This document shows, one piece after another, positions 1-12,041 of a stretch of DNA of 64,000 bases. How positions within the stretch are numbered: position 1 is the stretch's first letter; each line of letters begins with the position of its first letter. The position numbers and the translations under genes are program-made. This DNA comes from Hibiscus mutabilis. Taxonomy: Eukaryota > Streptophyta > Magnoliopsida > Malvales > Malvaceae. The stretch lies in assembly GCA_019671005.1 (NCBI GenBank), contig CM033719.1, positions 19,022,750-19,086,749 on the forward strand. The letters run 5' to 3'. Below the pieces are notes generated by a model. The model did no database searches. It was not told where the DNA came from and saw nothing but the letters and a program-made list of their open reading frames with translations.

Positions 1-243
1 AGTTCTAGCCACCATTGCTAGAAAATAAGATCACTCCAATGTTTGTGGAGACGCTGAAAGATAAATCACGCCATCAAGAGCTTCCCTAATATGCTCATGA
101 ATAGAGAATTAATATTGGCGACAATCAAGAGCGAAAAACTGGATAGAGGTGATACGAAGAAATCTTACAAAATGAAGAAAACATAAGTAAATATGACTAG
201 TACCTATAACTCCAATTACTCTTAGGGGGTGGTTATTAACAAA

Positions 244-1379
244 CTAAGTGCACCTACTACAGCCGCAGTTACACCAAACCCACCAAAGATAGAGTCGAAG
301 AATTGTTCTAATCTTCAAATTCTTGATGTCTACTATTGCATATGCATATGGTTTGACAACTTTGAAGGGACCCGGCCATCTAGACTTAAACGTTCCTAAA
401 AATAACTTTAACCTCGAGTTAAACAACAAAACTCGTTGACCTACCTCAAACTGCCTTGGCAATATTCTATTGTCATGCACCTCTTTGTTCTTTCCTTGTA
501 AAGCCTGGCATTCTCGCAAGCTTTCATATTGATTCTTCCATTTCATTCAAGTCTAATAAGCGTTTTGTACTAGCAGTCCTCCACTTTATAATAAGCTCTT
601 TGGTTGCCCAATAAGCTCGATATTCCAATTCTACTGGCAAGTTGCACGCATTCCAAAAAATAAGACTGTAAGGAAGGTTCCCAATAGAGTATTAAAAGAT
701 GTTCTGTAAGACCAAAAGAAGTTATCTAGTCTCAAGGACTACTCCTTCCTTGTTGGATTCACAGTTTTCTCCAAAATATTCTTGATCTCTTTATTTGAGA
801 TCTCCGTTTGGCTATTCATTTGGGGATGATAGGCTATAGCAATTTTTTGTTGGATCCTAAACCTATACAGAGCTCTAGAGATTAAATTACATCTAAAATG
901 CATACCTTCATCATGGATGATGGCTCTAGTGGCACCGAATCTAGTAAAGATATGTCTGTTCAGGAACTTGGCAACAATCTTGGCATCAGTTGTTGGTAAA
1001 GCAATGGCCTCAACCCATTTTGAAACGTAATCAATTGAGCCACAAGGATATATAGATTGCCAAATGATGGAGGGAAATAGACCATGAAGTCTATTCCCCA
1101 TACGTCAAATAACTCTACTAGCATAATGTTTTGGAGTGGCAATTGATGTCAACTAAAGATGTTACTCGTCCGCTGGCATCGGTCACACGCCTTAGAGAAA
1201 TAATGAGCATCCTTGAACATTGTAGGCCAAAAGAATCCTAAATGCAACACTTTGGTTGTGGTCTTCATTCCAGCAAAGTGATCTCCATACGGTGTTGTAT
1301 AGCACAACTGTAGAGTAATGTGTTGCTCATCTTCTGGAACACAATAGCGGATCTCTTGGTCGGCACATTGTTTGAACAA
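244..1379 (-). pseudogene. Athila integrase (broken)
   Basis: Several overlapping minus-strand fragments together give an integrase. From right to left they are the zinc-binding end (SKACDRCQRTSNIF, about 1149-1200), the core beginning WGIDF (about 1100) with the first Asp, a second Asp in HDEGMHF (usual family form SDGGSHF), and the Glu in SQTEISNKEIKNIL (about 750-790). The C-terminal part, with RQFEVGQRVLLFNSRLKLF and KSRWPGPFKV, is at 244-546. The core triad residues can still be seen, but frameshifts at about 1100 and about 550-740 break the frame. It would insert the element cDNA if intact. Bases 1-243 further downstream show no recognisable coding sequence. Confidence 0.8.
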
Positions 1380-1399
1380 AATTGGCTAATCCCAATAAT

Positions 1400-2051
1400 A
1401 TTGCCGAACATCTCGTAAAAATCATTTTTTTGGCATTCCTCGCCAAATTCGGTGGCAAAATATTACTTACCAGGTAGTTGACTATGTCAGCGTACCATGG
1501 CATAGAATCTATTTCCAGTAAATATTCATCGGGGAATTCATCCCTTATGGCAGTAGCTTTACCACCCTCAGGATGATGTTCTAATCGTGATAAATGGTCA
1601 GGTACTAAGTTCCCACTTCCCTTCTTATCTCGAATCTCGAGATGAAATTCTTGTAGCAAGAGTGTCCATCAGATTAGTCTGGACTTTTCATCGTTCTTTG
1701 CCTAGAGATATTTTAATACCGAGTAGTTTGTGTACACCACCACTTTGTTACCTACCAAGTAAAATCTAAACTTGTCAAATTCAAATACAACCGCAAAAAA
1801 CTCATTTTCGGTTGTGGTTTTGTTTAGCTGGGCTTCATTCAATGTTTGGCTGGCATAATAGATAGTATGGAAAATTTTGCTACGCCTCTATCCTAACACA
1901 ACATCAACGACATAGTCGTTGGTATCGTGCATAAGCTTGAAGAGTTCAGTCTAATATGGATCCATGACTACAGGGGCATTAATCAACTTGTCTTTAAGTT
2001 TTTGAAATGTTTTTAAACAATAATCATCAAATGCAAAAGAGGTATTTTATT
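1400..2051 (-). pseudogene. Athila RNase H region (broken)
   Basis: The minus strand at about 1560-1660 encodes LLQEFHLEIRDKKGSGNLVPDHLSRLEHHPEGG, which matches the usual C-terminal end of gypsy RNase H followed by the linker to integrase (family form EFDLEIRDKKG..N.VADHLSRL). The upstream portion (1660-2050) carries RNase H-like words in shifting frames. No single open frame spans it. It sits between RT and integrase, as expected for Ty3/gypsy pol order. Confidence 0.65.
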
Positions 2052-2760
2052 CTAAAAGCAAGCATAAAGGTTTAGAAATTTTTGAATTTTTTTTAATAAA
2101 ACGACAATAAAACCTACATGTCCCAAAAAAATTCTGATACCTTTAACGCTTGTAGGAGGTGGCAATTGTTTGATTACCTCCACTTTTGCCTTTTCTACTT
2201 CTAGGCCTCTCTTGGTTACCTTATGACCGAGAACTATGCCTTCTTTCACAATGAAGTGACATTTTTCCCATTTCAAGACCAGGTTAGTCTTAATACATCT
2301 CCGCAAAACAAGCTCTAAACTCTGAAGACATTCCTCGAATATTTTGCCAAACACCAAGAAGTTATCCATGAAAACTTCTAGATTGTTTTTTATTATGTCT
2401 TGAGAAAATCGTCATCATGCAACGTTGAAATGTTGCTGGAGCATTATACAACACAAAGGGCATTCTTCTAAAAGTGAATTTCCTATATTGACAAGTGAAT
2501 ATGGTTTTCTCTTGATCTTCTGGAGCGATGGTAATCTGATTATAACCTGAGTAGCCGTCTAAAAAGCAATAAAATGTCTTACCTGCCAATCTATCCAACA
2601 TCTGAACGATGCAGGGCAGTGAAAAGTTGTCTTTCCTTGTTGCATTTTGTAGCTTCCTGTAACCCATGCACAGTCTCTATCTTGTGATAGTTCTGAAGGG
2701 GATCAACTCATCTTTACTGTTCTAAACCATAGTCATTCCACCCTTCTTTGGTACGCATTG
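2052..2760 (-). pseudogene. Athila reverse transcriptase (broken, catalytic motif altered)
   Basis: Two adjacent minus-strand frames form the RT core. One (2362-2667) has GYRKLQNATRKDNFSLPCIVQMLDRLAGKTFYCFLDGYSGYNQI, including the first catalytic Asp in FLDGYSGY, then RRMPFVLYNAPATFQRCMM. The other (2052-2369) starts MDNFLVFGKIFEECLQSL and continues LVLKWEKCHFIVKEGIVLGHKV. The YxDD box reads F-M-D-N, so the second Asp is Asn, which should abolish polymerase activity. A frameshift lies right at this box (about 2365). Confidence 0.85.
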
Positions 2761-3280
2761 CATCGGGCTAACCCATAAGCTATCAAAAATGAAATAAATT
2801 ATCTCGGCATTCAGCCACTTGATAACTTATTTTTAACTACTTTTTCATGCTCGGGTTCAGTCTTCTCTAGGCCTCAATTGTTTTGTCATGATAATCCTCT
2901 AAAATGATTTTGTGCATGCAAATAGTTGGGTTTATTTCTCAGATATTAGCCAAATTCTATCCCAAAGCTTGCTTATAATTGCTTAAAATTTCCAACATTC
3001 TCTCCTCCTGATAATTAGTTAGATCAGTAGCAATGATCACTGGCGAAGTTGAGTTTTACCTACGTAAGCATATTTGAAGTGGTCTGGCAAAGGTTTCAAT
3101 TCCAATTCTGGTGGCTCCTTAATGGATGGCTTAGGTGCCTTGATTTCTCTTCTAGCCAACTCCAATGGCTCTGGCTGTCCAAAGTAACTCATGTCTTCAT
3201 TTTCCAAGGTTAGGTCATTCAGTGTCTTCACTCATCTCAACTTTAGCTTCCAATTCTCTGGCATCATCATCTAGGTCTTG

Positions 3281-4050
3281 TCACATCTGTGCCACGTCCA
3301 TATTGAAAATAGACTCCATCATCTTATCAGCTTGGCATTCCTCAGGTTCATCTACGCATTTAAGAGCTTGAAACACATTAAATGTAACATGTTGGTTATT
3401 TATGCGCATAGTAAGTTCACTTTTATGGACATCAATTAAATCTCTACTTGTAGCAAGGAATGGTCTGCCCAATATACTTGGGACATTAATATCTGTCTCA
3501 CAATCTAAAATGATAAAGTTAGCTGGAAATATAAATTTACCTACCTTCACCAACACATCCTCAATCTTACCCTTAGGATGTACAAAAGATCGATCTGTCA
3601 GCTGAAGTGTTACCGTGGTAGACTTTGCTTCAATGCCAAGCTTTCTCAAAATAGACGCTGGCATCAAGTTGATGCTGGCTCCCAAGTCACACAGTGCCTT
3701 ACCCATAAATCTATTGCCAATAGTACAGGGAATAGTGAAACTTCCAGATCTTTCAACTTTGGTGGCAATCGATTGAGTATCATTGCACTGCATTCCTCAG
3801 TAAGAGCTACAGTCTTAGAATCACCCAATTCCCTCTTTTTGGTCAGAATATCCTTCATGAATTTGACATAGTTGGGCATTTTCTTAAGGTCTTCCACTAA
3901 TGGTATATTGATATGCAATTGTTTAAGAACTTTCAAGAAGCGCTTAAATTGTTGGTCCTGCTTGTGCTTTTGGAGCCTTTGTGGAAAATGTGGAGGTGGA
4001 TAAGTGAATTTTGGCTCTGACGACTTTGTCAAGGGTTTGGTGGCATCCAA
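3281..4050 (-). pseudogene. Athila gag-pol junction and retropepsin-like protease
   Basis: The minus strand 3281-3793 encodes a retropepsin-like domain: SFTIPCTIGNRFMGKALCDLGASINLMPASILRKLGI, with the active-site Asp in CDLGAS, and then IPSILGRPFLATSRDLIDV. An overlapping frame (3664-4050) has the upstream linker FTYPPPHFPQRLQKHKQDQQFKRFLKVLKQLHINIPLVEDLKKMPNYVKFMKDIL, typical of Athila. The two frames overlap because of a frameshift near 3790. The stretch 3037-3231 continues the linker before RT. Confidence 0.8.
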
Positions 4051-4143
4051 CTAAGGTTCGATATTGCTTGTGTTTGCTTCTTTCTTCTCTACTTATATTG
4101 TCTCATCTACTGGTACCTTCTCTTCCTCCTGTCAATTAATTGG

Positions 4144-5389
4144 TTACTTGACAGATGTCTTAGCCTTGCATTGCTTACCACTCTGAAGAGTAACTGCACT
4201 ACGTTGTTTATTTCCTTTTTGCCGAGCATCTTTTGTAGTGCTTGGTGAAGTTCCATGGGGTCTATTACTGAGTGCATTGGCAATCTGTCCGATCTGGACC
4301 TCTATGTTTCGCATAAATGCTGCCAAACTTTGGACAGTTGCATCATTCCTCTCCATGTACTCTGCTAAAGTCCCCTGGTCGTTCTTTTGTCCTGCATGAA
4401 AATTGTTTTGTACTCTCTGTGGCATTACATTTCGGTTGAATCTTTGCTATGCATTGTTATTCTGACGCTGGCCATTAAATTGGTTACCTCTTTGATTTCC
4501 CCAAGATAGGTTCGAGTGCTGCTTCCAACCTATATTGTAAGTACTGGAATTCAGATTATAATTATGATTGAAATTGCTAACAAAATTTACTGACTCAGGG
4601 TGTTGGCAGGGAAATTTTTCATATGATGATCCTCTCCACATATAGTGTAGAATGGGTCTAATAACCTTGACTTCTTCATTACTCTTTTGCAATGTTTTAA
4701 CAATGCTAGTAAGATTGGAAATTTGAGCATTGATAGATGTTAGTGCATCAAGCTCCAATTTTTCAGCAATTCTTGTTTCAGTTCCTAGTTTGGCAGCAGG
4801 ATACTAGTAGTCATTAGTTGAAATCCTTTTAAGGATGTCAAATGCCTCCCTATAATTTTTTTCAAGCAACAAACCATTTGTTAAAGCATCAACAACAGTC
4901 CTGGCATGAACATTAGAAGGTCTTTATTTGGGTCCAATTTGGGAATCTATGCATGAGATACCTCCTCAAAAAGTCCTTGAATCCCTCTCAAGCATCATAT
5001 AAGGTCTCATCATCAGCTTGCCCAAATGTAATGATCTCACTCCTCAACTTGACATTAAGTTTACGTGGCTAGAATCATAGTAGAAATTTCTGGCATAGAT
5101 CTCTTCATGAGGTTACAGAACCAAGTGGCAAAGAAATTAGCCATATTTTTGCTCTATCTCTTAGGGAGAATATGAATAACTTCAGCTTCATTGTATCTTC
5201 AGATACATCGAGCTCCTGAAATAGTTGACAAACTTCCATAAATTGCTTCAGGTGTTACCTCGAGTCTCCAGTAGGTGCTCCATCAAATTGTCCTACATTC
5301 AAATGTGTCTATATCATCACCGGTTTAAGTTCAAATTAGGTGTATTTACCTTAGAACCAATCAGTCCTGGCATCAAATTGTCCATATTT
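4144..5389 (-). pseudogene. Athila gag, main part (broken)
   Basis: Minus-strand gag remains in pieces. From right to left, 5389 down to about 5225 encodes KYGQFDARTDWF and then VGQFDGAPTGDSR with intervening stops; about 4760-5200 is a degenerate capsid-like part; 4447-4758 begins MELDALTSINAQISNLTSIVKTLQKS, a short coiled-coil-like stretch; 4144-4425 is a Gln/Asn-rich end with YMERNDATVQSLAAFMRNIEVQIGQIANAL. The N-terminal gag segment is displaced to 8925-9071 by the solo LTR. I see no zinc knuckle clearly. Confidence 0.65.
5385..5389. repeat. Target site duplication, left copy (TATTT)
   Basis: TATTT immediately precedes the solo LTR and is repeated at 8925-8929. Removing the LTR and one copy restores a continuous gag reading (KYGQFDA) on the minus strand. 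Confidence 0.7.
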
Positions 5390-5814
5390 TTTAACCCCTT
5401 CGACCCGGCCTAGTCGCAAGACCGAACCGAGCAAGCTACATTAGGTTTACCGAAGTAAACCCGAAAGATTAAACCTAATCACGGCCTCCCTCTTTTTTTT
5501 CCTTTTATCTTGTATAGATACATTAACTATTTCCTACATGTTCATACTGTCCACAAGTGAGCACCCATCTTAATCGGACATCGTAACGACATCCAATTGG
5601 CCACAAACACAAATTAGGAAACAAAATGTAATTTCAGCAATATATAAGGACTTTTCCAATTTTTAAGTTACCAAACTTTAATTAAATATATTTCGTGCTT
5701 ATATGTCAGAAATTAGCTTAGAACGATCGCCCAAGCTTAAATAATTGGCAAAAAAATTCAAGGACTAAAAAGAAAAAACCAAAACTGCATTTCCATGACA
5801 TTAATAGAAATAAC

Positions 5815-6110
5815 GGTATCCGTACCGATACGATGGGTCCTGTATCGACACAGTTGTGAACCCCACATTTCGATACTGTAGGCCCCGTACCGATACGCCA
5901 CTTCGAATATAAAATACCCTTTAAATTTATTTAAACACCGTACCGATACGGTCACGTAGTGTTTCGGTCCGCGGTCTCATTCCAAAAAGTAAAAATTCCA
6001 GTAACCGTTAGGCGTATCGAAACACCCATGCCTGTACGAAAATGCCCTGCCTATATTTGCCTAGTTGTACTGATACGGTCCCCCACGTATCGGTACGCTT
6101 GGGCCTGTAA
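5815..6110. repeat. Array of degenerate CGTATCGGTACG-like palindromic motifs in the LTR
   Basis: About eight to ten copies of GTACCGATACG / CGTATCGGTACG-type words occur in alternating orientation within 300 bp, spaced by 20-40 bp of unrelated sequence. They lie in the 5' part (U3 side) of the solo LTR. A comparable array is at 20870-21310. Confidence 0.7.
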
Positions 6111-7029
6111 TGTCAATATTAGCTAGTTTTTCACACAATTCTAGATGCAATTGGCCCCTAGCAACTTGCTTACATGCATATAAACATTTGAATATACACA
6201 AACTATCATTTATACCAAGGTTAGGCAATCAAAACGGCCTCAACTTCTAAAGGACCACTCTAGAGGCATGCTTTATAGACCACTTTGCCAAACATACCAA
6301 AATGCACCAATAGACCATTCTCAGCATAAGCAACATGCCAATACAACCAACATAGCATATTAAACATGGTCAAACCAACATCACATGGCAACCCACAAGG
6401 AAACTCTAAATGCATACCTAAACATCCATTCAACCACAACTATAGGCAAGCAATAACATTAAGCTAGCAACATCTAACCATCATCAAAAACCAGCATAGA
6501 AACATACTTAAATCCATAAAGAAACAAATTTACAACTCTCAAAACCCATGGCGAACATATTGCCTTATTAACTGGAAACATAAACCGAGTTCATACTCAA
6601 AAGTAGTTTATCTCGTGGATATCTTCAAACCTTGCCTTTGCTGCCCTGAACCTTAATGCTCTGCATCATTAGGAAAAAGAGGGCGTAAGCACACATGCTT
6701 AGTGAGGATTCTCATAAGACAATGATGCATTAAAATCATTTGAAAAATATATGTTTGTTTTCCAAAATATGCTTACAACCAAAGGCTTTCCATGATTCCA
6801 ACTAAATCAAAAAATAACAACTTTTATGTAACATCGAATACATTTCATGCTTAAATCCCAAAGCATTATAAAAAAACCATGCTTAAATCCCAAAGCATTA
6901 TACACAAGGTTCAACACATGAAATTTCACATATATTGGCATTTATAGTGACCCGGATAGACTACCTTTATCATATAAATATCGGATACACAGATCCCTCA
7001 TACCATGCCTATTTTAACCGCATAATATC

Positions 7030-7200
7030 TCAAACCTTGCCTAGTTAAACTTCAAGATTTGACTACCTCGCATAGTTGAACCGCGAGATTCCACCCTTGC
7101 CTAGTTAAACGGAAAGTGTACCGACCTTGCCTAGTTAATCCGCAAGATCACCATCAATTTGGGTTGCCTAGTTAAATTACATGCCCCAAATGAGGTCCCC
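7030..7200 (+). repeat. Degenerate tandem repeat with core TTGCCTAGTTAAAC
   Basis: The core CCTAGTTAAAC or CATAGTTGAACC recurs about five times at 35-45-bp intervals, each followed by a GCAAGATT-like tail. This matches the repeat block I recall from Tekay-type LTRs. Confidence 0.7.
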
Positions 7201-8858
7201 AACAGTCCGAGTGGCCTTTTTAAATTGCCATACCTCAAGGACCCATGGCCATGATTGATTTTATTCATATTTTATAGTGCACTCTTAATCCTATGGCATG
7301 ACACTATATCTGATTGTTTTCTCACCTTGTCGCATAGCCAATATATCATTTACAAAACCATTTAATTTTTTAAACCATCACATATGCATATCTCATTGCC
7401 AATGCAATAACACCATTCCCAACCGTAATGAAAACCAATTCTCAATAGCATTCAATATATTTTCAAACCCCTGCAAATGTACTCATCTAGTAAGTAAATC
7501 ATACCATGTTTATCACCAAAACATGAAAACAACATGCTCATATCCAAGCCGATATTCAAGAGCAAGATAAGGGGAAACTTACTTCCAAGCTTAGGTAAGA
7601 GTTTCACGCTTACTCTAAACTCCCAAAAACCTTTGCAAACCTTTGTAAAGTATTTAAAACCAGTTCCACTCACCGATATGTTTTGCCTTTCTTGCCAACG
7701 CGATACAAGCTCTCGGTAATCCACCAAAACAACGTCAAGCTTCGTCACCTTAATTATCCCCTATTTAAACACATAAAACCAGAGGGTAAATACATCATTA
7801 TGCATTCAAACCACTACCTCAGAACAAAACCCTGTAACTTTCAAGTTGCCTACCAAGAAACTATCCGAAACAAACCGAAAACATCATCAAACATTTTCAA
7901 AACTTAACCCAGCCATAAAACAACAATTCAACCCATCAATCAACATCAATTAACATCCAAAAACCTCTTCCTAACATCCTTTTACTTCCAGAAAAGATTA
8001 AACTTGATTATCTCCACAAAAACTCAAATATAACAACCTAAACAATTAGATATTCAAGAGTTTCGGGATTCTATTGATAAAAACAACATATCAACATCAA
8101 AACACATCCAAAATATGTATTAAATCAATATCAAATACTGGAAATCAGATTCACTTCGAAAATAACCATATTTCATCAATATTTCCAAAATAACTCAATT
8201 AAACATTGATAAAACATTAAAATCACATTACAACGTATAAATCAAGGATCAAATACTTGGGAATATCAATAAAGAACCATTTAACAGAGGAGATCACGAA
8301 CCTTACCCTTGTTATGTGATTTCTCCCTCAATTGGCTTGTTTAAAGCTAAGAAAACATAAAATTTCAATGAGATTTTGCAAAAAAAAAGTTAAATAATCA
8401 AGTTAAAACCAATAATAAGAGTGAAAAGAATCCCTCACCTCTGGATTTTGATAAAATTCTGAGTGTTTTGCAAAAAAGAAGTTGAGAGAAAAGGTTTAGG
8501 AAAAAGTTACATAAATTTCTTTTAAAAGCTAATAACTAACTTTAGATATTTAATCCTTCTTAATCATCCTTTTAAAACACATGTTTAAAATGATTTAATT
8601 GAAGGGAGAAACCACCAGAAAACACTTGGTAGATTAGCTCCTTAAGGATTCTAAGGATTTAACCTTTTCGTTTTAGTCACTTTAAAACAGTTTTCAAAAA
8701 TCGCATTTTGGTCACTAACCCAAAATGTCATATTTCCAAATTACCTTTTCAAAAATTGCTTCCACCAAAAATCCATATATATTAAAATATTATATTTAAC
8801 TATTTTCCATATTTTTATCTTACCGAAAAATATACGGTCCCGAATCTGACTCGAATCT

Positions 8859-9071
8859 CTAACCCGGTACACCAGACCGTCTAACAAACCTCAAAACTGC
8901 TAGGCCCAAAACTGGGATGTTACATATTTGGTGCCAAGTGTTCTCTAATAGTCTCTCTTCTTCCACACCAACGGTTGGGGCAACAGGAGCGACAGATATC
9001 CCATTGTGTATTAGTGGATTCTCATGGTTGTTTGGGACACCATTCATTCCTCCATTGCCTTGTTGAGCCAT
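8859..9071 (-). pseudogene. Athila gag N-terminus, split by solo LTR
   Basis: The minus-strand frame starts MAQQGNGGMNGVPNNHENPLIHNGISVAPVAPTVGVEEERLLENTW at 9071, shortly downstream of the PBS, as expected for Athila gag. From 8924 leftward the frame reads into the LTR and is meaningless, so the genuine gag portion is 8925-9071. Its continuation is at 5389 and below, in another frame. Confidence 0.65.
8925..8929. repeat. Target site duplication, right copy (TATTT)
   Basis: This TATTT directly follows the LTR end TGTTACA and matches 5385-5389. Confidence 0.7.
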
Positions 9072-9220
9072 CTCTCAAGCTTTCTTTTTAACCTTCGCAT
9101 GTTTCTTTCAATTTCTGGGTCGCATGACCAATCTTCCACCACAGGGCAATTCCTGGTCATACACCAAAAAAACAAATAAATAAAATAAAACAAAAACAAT
9201 AAATTTTATCGTAATCCTCA

Positions 9221-9232
9221 ATAACGGCGCCA
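9221..9232 (-). other. Primer binding site, tRNA-Asp-like
   Basis: On the minus strand the sequence TGGCGCCGTTAT follows the LTR end after a five-base spacer. TGGCGCCGTT is the PBS core complementary to the 3' end of plant tRNA-Asp and is characteristic of Athila elements. Later PBS positions are degenerate. Confidence 0.8.
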
Positions 9233-9237
9233 AAGCT

Positions 9238-10657
9238 TGTCGACTGTGCTAACACTTGGCAAATGATTATATATTTGTTTAAAAATGCCAGAAAATAATG
9301 CCAATGATACATCTTCTTGTGTTTAAGTATACACAATCAACAAGTAATACAATAGTAAGTTGAGTATCGAATCCACATGGATTGACCAAGAACTTAATTG
9401 CTCAATATTTACTTGTTAGAGGGGAACAAGAGTGTTTGAAAATAATTTGGGTTTTTGATTTAAAAGATAGCTAAAATAAAGTAATAAAAGTATAAACAGT
9501 TTGGCAAACGAAAAAGTATTCAAATGAATGATGAGCGTTGGCAGGGGATGCCTAGATTTCAAGCTAACTATGCCAGCTTATAATAATGTCTTGTTTTGGA
9601 TTTATTACCGAACAGATTTAAAAATAGTATGGTCTCTGTCGATGGCAATACCCTAAGTTAACCATGATAAAACCCCTATATGTCTATAATGAAGGTTTTC
9701 ATTAATTAACCTGATTAAGTATCAATCTTTATCCCTAAGGGGTAGATTCACTCTTGAAGTAAACTCATCTACTTGAACATCTTCTGTCGAAGTTTATCTC
9801 CTTAGTACCTAGTAACTGATCGTTACCCCTTAAGTTTGTTAAGATATTAAGGCATAATAAACATACAATGCCAATTTTCTTATAGCAAAGAATTTAAGGA
9901 AATGAAGTGCTAGCAGATAGACAATAATGTCAAGGCATTTAAATTATTAAAAACCAAAAATAAACTGAGTGTTAATCGCAAACATCCCCAACCAACTATA
10001 AAAGCTTAGTTTATGGTTGGGGATTCCATCCATAAAATATCATCGTACCTCAACATCATCATTCAAATAAAAATTAAACTAAGAGAATAAAAAAAGAAGG
10101 AGGTCCGTCGATGAAGCCCTTTAATTACTCCAGAGCTTTCAGTATAAGATGGTCAAATTATGTAGCCTCTAGCTTCCCCTTTCACCACGATGCAACCTCC
10201 CGATTATCCCCTTTTGCTCATCGATCAACATTCTTTAAATAGGCGTACGTGAAAACCTTATGTTGGGTTTGAAATTTGAAAAATCGGATAAGCACCAGGA
10301 TAGGCAGGCTATCATCTCATCTTCTTTTTGAATTTTAGGGCTGACGTGTACTTGGTTTAATGGCTACTTTGACTGAGCATCGGACTTCAATCTTTTGCCA
10401 ACTGAGCTTGGCAATTTCTAGTCTAACTGTTCCAACTGTGACTCGGCAATTCACTTATTCTTTTCCTAATTTCTGCTCATGTGCTGCTTTGCCATGCCTT
10501 CATGCCTTTGACCTGCATCAATACCAGCAAAAACAACCCTTTACACTGGTAAAAGAACAACTCCTAACTTCTTATGCAAATGCATGATTTTAACAACTAA
10601 ATGCAAAAGCATAGTGAAATAAGCGTAAAAATCGATACTTTTGAAGAGTTAATAGTA
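9238..10657 (-). repeat. 5' LTR of the Athila element
   Basis: The LTR ends (minus strand) with GTCGACA at 9238, next to the PBS, and extends about 1.4 kb to the right. Its far edge lies between about 10600 and 10670; I could not find a clean TG start. The interior is non-coding. A small plus ORF (10360-10587) has no recognisable product. Confidence 0.65.
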
Positions 10658-10672
10658 CCATAAGCTGGTCCT

Positions 10673-10914
10673 TGAACTAATCAAGGAGTTTGACGAGATT
10701 ACCTTCATGTACCTCTCAGAGAAGATAATCAAATGGCTGATGCCCTCGCCATGTTGGCTGCAACATTCAAAGCAAACCAAGGTGCCAAGATAATGCATGT
10801 TAAATTACGAATTTATGAGTCTCCTGCTCATTGTTACGAAGTGGAAGAAGAGGTGGGCGGTCTCCCATGGTACAACAAAATCTTACAGTATATAAAATTT
10901 CAAGAGTACCCATA
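10673..10914 (+). pseudogene. Tat RNase H C-terminal remnant
   Basis: IKEFDEITFMYLSEK is followed, after a frameshift near 10730, by NQMADALAMLAATFKANQGAKIMHVKLRIYESPAHC. The FDEITF..L.RE.NQMADALATLA pattern is the usual end of RNase H in Tat elements. The frame then runs into PWYNKILQYIKFQEYP, the linker before integrase. Confidence 0.75.
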
Positions 10915-10989
10915 ACAAGCAATCGATAATAATAAGATGACAATACGAAGACTGGCTGCGGTATACGTCCTCTATTGTGAGATTCTATA

Positions 10990-12041
10990 CAAAAAGAGTT
11001 GAGATTAGGTCTTGCTAAGATGTGTGGATGCCAAAGAAGTCCAACTAATCCTAGAGGAGATCCAAGAGGGAGTATGTAGAACATACCCTAGTGGGTTTAC
11101 CATGGCTAGGCAAATCATGCGCCTTGGCTATTATGGTCTACGATGGAGAGGGACTGCATTAGCTACGCTTAGAAGTGTTATAAGTTCCAAATCTACGCTA
11201 ACAAAATTCATGCATCACCACAGCCTTTACATACCATGAATGCCCTTTAGCCATTTTCTATGTGGGCATGGATGTGATCGTTTAGATTCACCCAAAAGCA
11301 TCAAACGGGCATCGGTTCATCTTGGTGGCCATCGATTACTTCACTAAATGTGGGCATGGCATGCTAGACAGGATCATCACTAACAATGCCTCCAATCTGA
11401 ACAACAAGATGATGGATCAGGTCTGTGAACAATTTAACATAAAGCATCACAACTCAATGACTTATCGCTTGAAGATGAATGGGGCAATAGAGGCGGCCAA
11501 TAAGAACATCAAGAAAATATTATCCAAGATGATCGATACCTGCAAGAACTGGCACGAGAAGTTATAATTTTCTCTATACGCTTACCGAACCATTGTACGA
11601 ACATCTACTAGGATAACACCATTCTCTCTATTCTATGGAATAGAGGACATCTTGCCCATTGAAGTTGAAATCCCCTCGCTTTGCATTTTGATGGAACCAC
11701 AATTAGATGAGGCCGAATAAATCCAAGCAAGGTACGTCTAATTGAATTTGATAGAGAAAAAAGGCTGAAAGCAATCTGCCATGGCCAAATTTACCAGAGG
11801 AGAATGATACAGGCATACGACAAGAAGGTCTGCCATAAGAGAGTTTCGAGAGGGAGATTTAGTGCTAAAAAAGATGCTGCTAACCCAGAGAGATTCCCTT
11901 GGCAAATGGATGACTAATTGGGAGGGGCCCTATGTTGTGACAAAGGATTTTTCTGGTGGAGTACTAATCCTGGCCAAGATCGATGAAGATGAACTCCAAA
12001 ATCTAGTGAACTCATAATCGGTCAAGCGATACTACACCTAG
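10990..12041 (+). pseudogene. Tat integrase (internal deletion)
   Basis: LRCVDAKEVQLILEEIQEGVC (11012 on) is the zinc-domain linker. The first core Asp is in GMDVIV (about 11265). HPKASNGHRFILVAIDYFTK follows, and is joined abruptly to a segment with RIITNNASNLNNKMMDQVCEQFNIKHHNS, in which the second Asp is Asn. About 30 residues usually found between them are missing, including the VEA..V region. The Glu is in NGAIEAANKNIKKIL. The C-terminal module (about 11840-12041) is readable with internal stops. Confidence 0.75.

Larger units (their letters stand above)
5390..8924 (+). mobile_element. Solo LTR of a Tekay/Del-type Ty3/gypsy element
   Basis: A 3535-bp block sits inside Athila gag, flanked by TATTT on both sides. 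It starts TTTAACCCCTTCGACCCGG, a decayed form of the common TGTAACACCCC LTR start, and ends GGGATGTTACA. Inside are features I recall from plant Tekay LTRs: GAGGGCGTAAGCACACATGC at about 6681, the phrase TAGTGACCCGGATAGACTACC, and repeated TTGCCTAGTTAAAC units (7030-7200). No internal coding region or second LTR is present, so it is a solo LTR. Orientation is inferred from the start and end motifs. The terminal CA on one side has mutated. ORFs inside it have no recognisable product. Confidence 0.7.
1..10657 (-). mobile_element. Athila-type Ty3/gypsy retrotransposon, degenerate, 3' end outside window
   Basis: Read on the minus strand, the order is 5' LTR (9238-10657), PBS (9221-9232), gag start (about 9071), gag, retropepsin, reverse transcriptase, RNase H and integrase, ending near 244. 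The 3' LTR would lie left of the window. Athila assignment rests on the tRNA-Asp-like PBS, on the phrase RRMPFVLYNAPATFQRCMM in RT, and on the ELELKPLPDHFKYAYVG block before RT, which I recall as typical of that lineage. Many stops and frameshifts break the polyprotein, so it is inactive. A solo LTR (5390-8924) was later inserted into gag. The right LTR edge is approximate; it abuts Tat-type coding sequence at about 10670, so this element probably inserted into the older Tat element. Confidence 0.8.

Noticed and set aside
1..243. Env-like ORF downstream of Athila pol
   Set aside because: No open frame or domain is visible in these bases; an env-like region, if any, lies outside the window.
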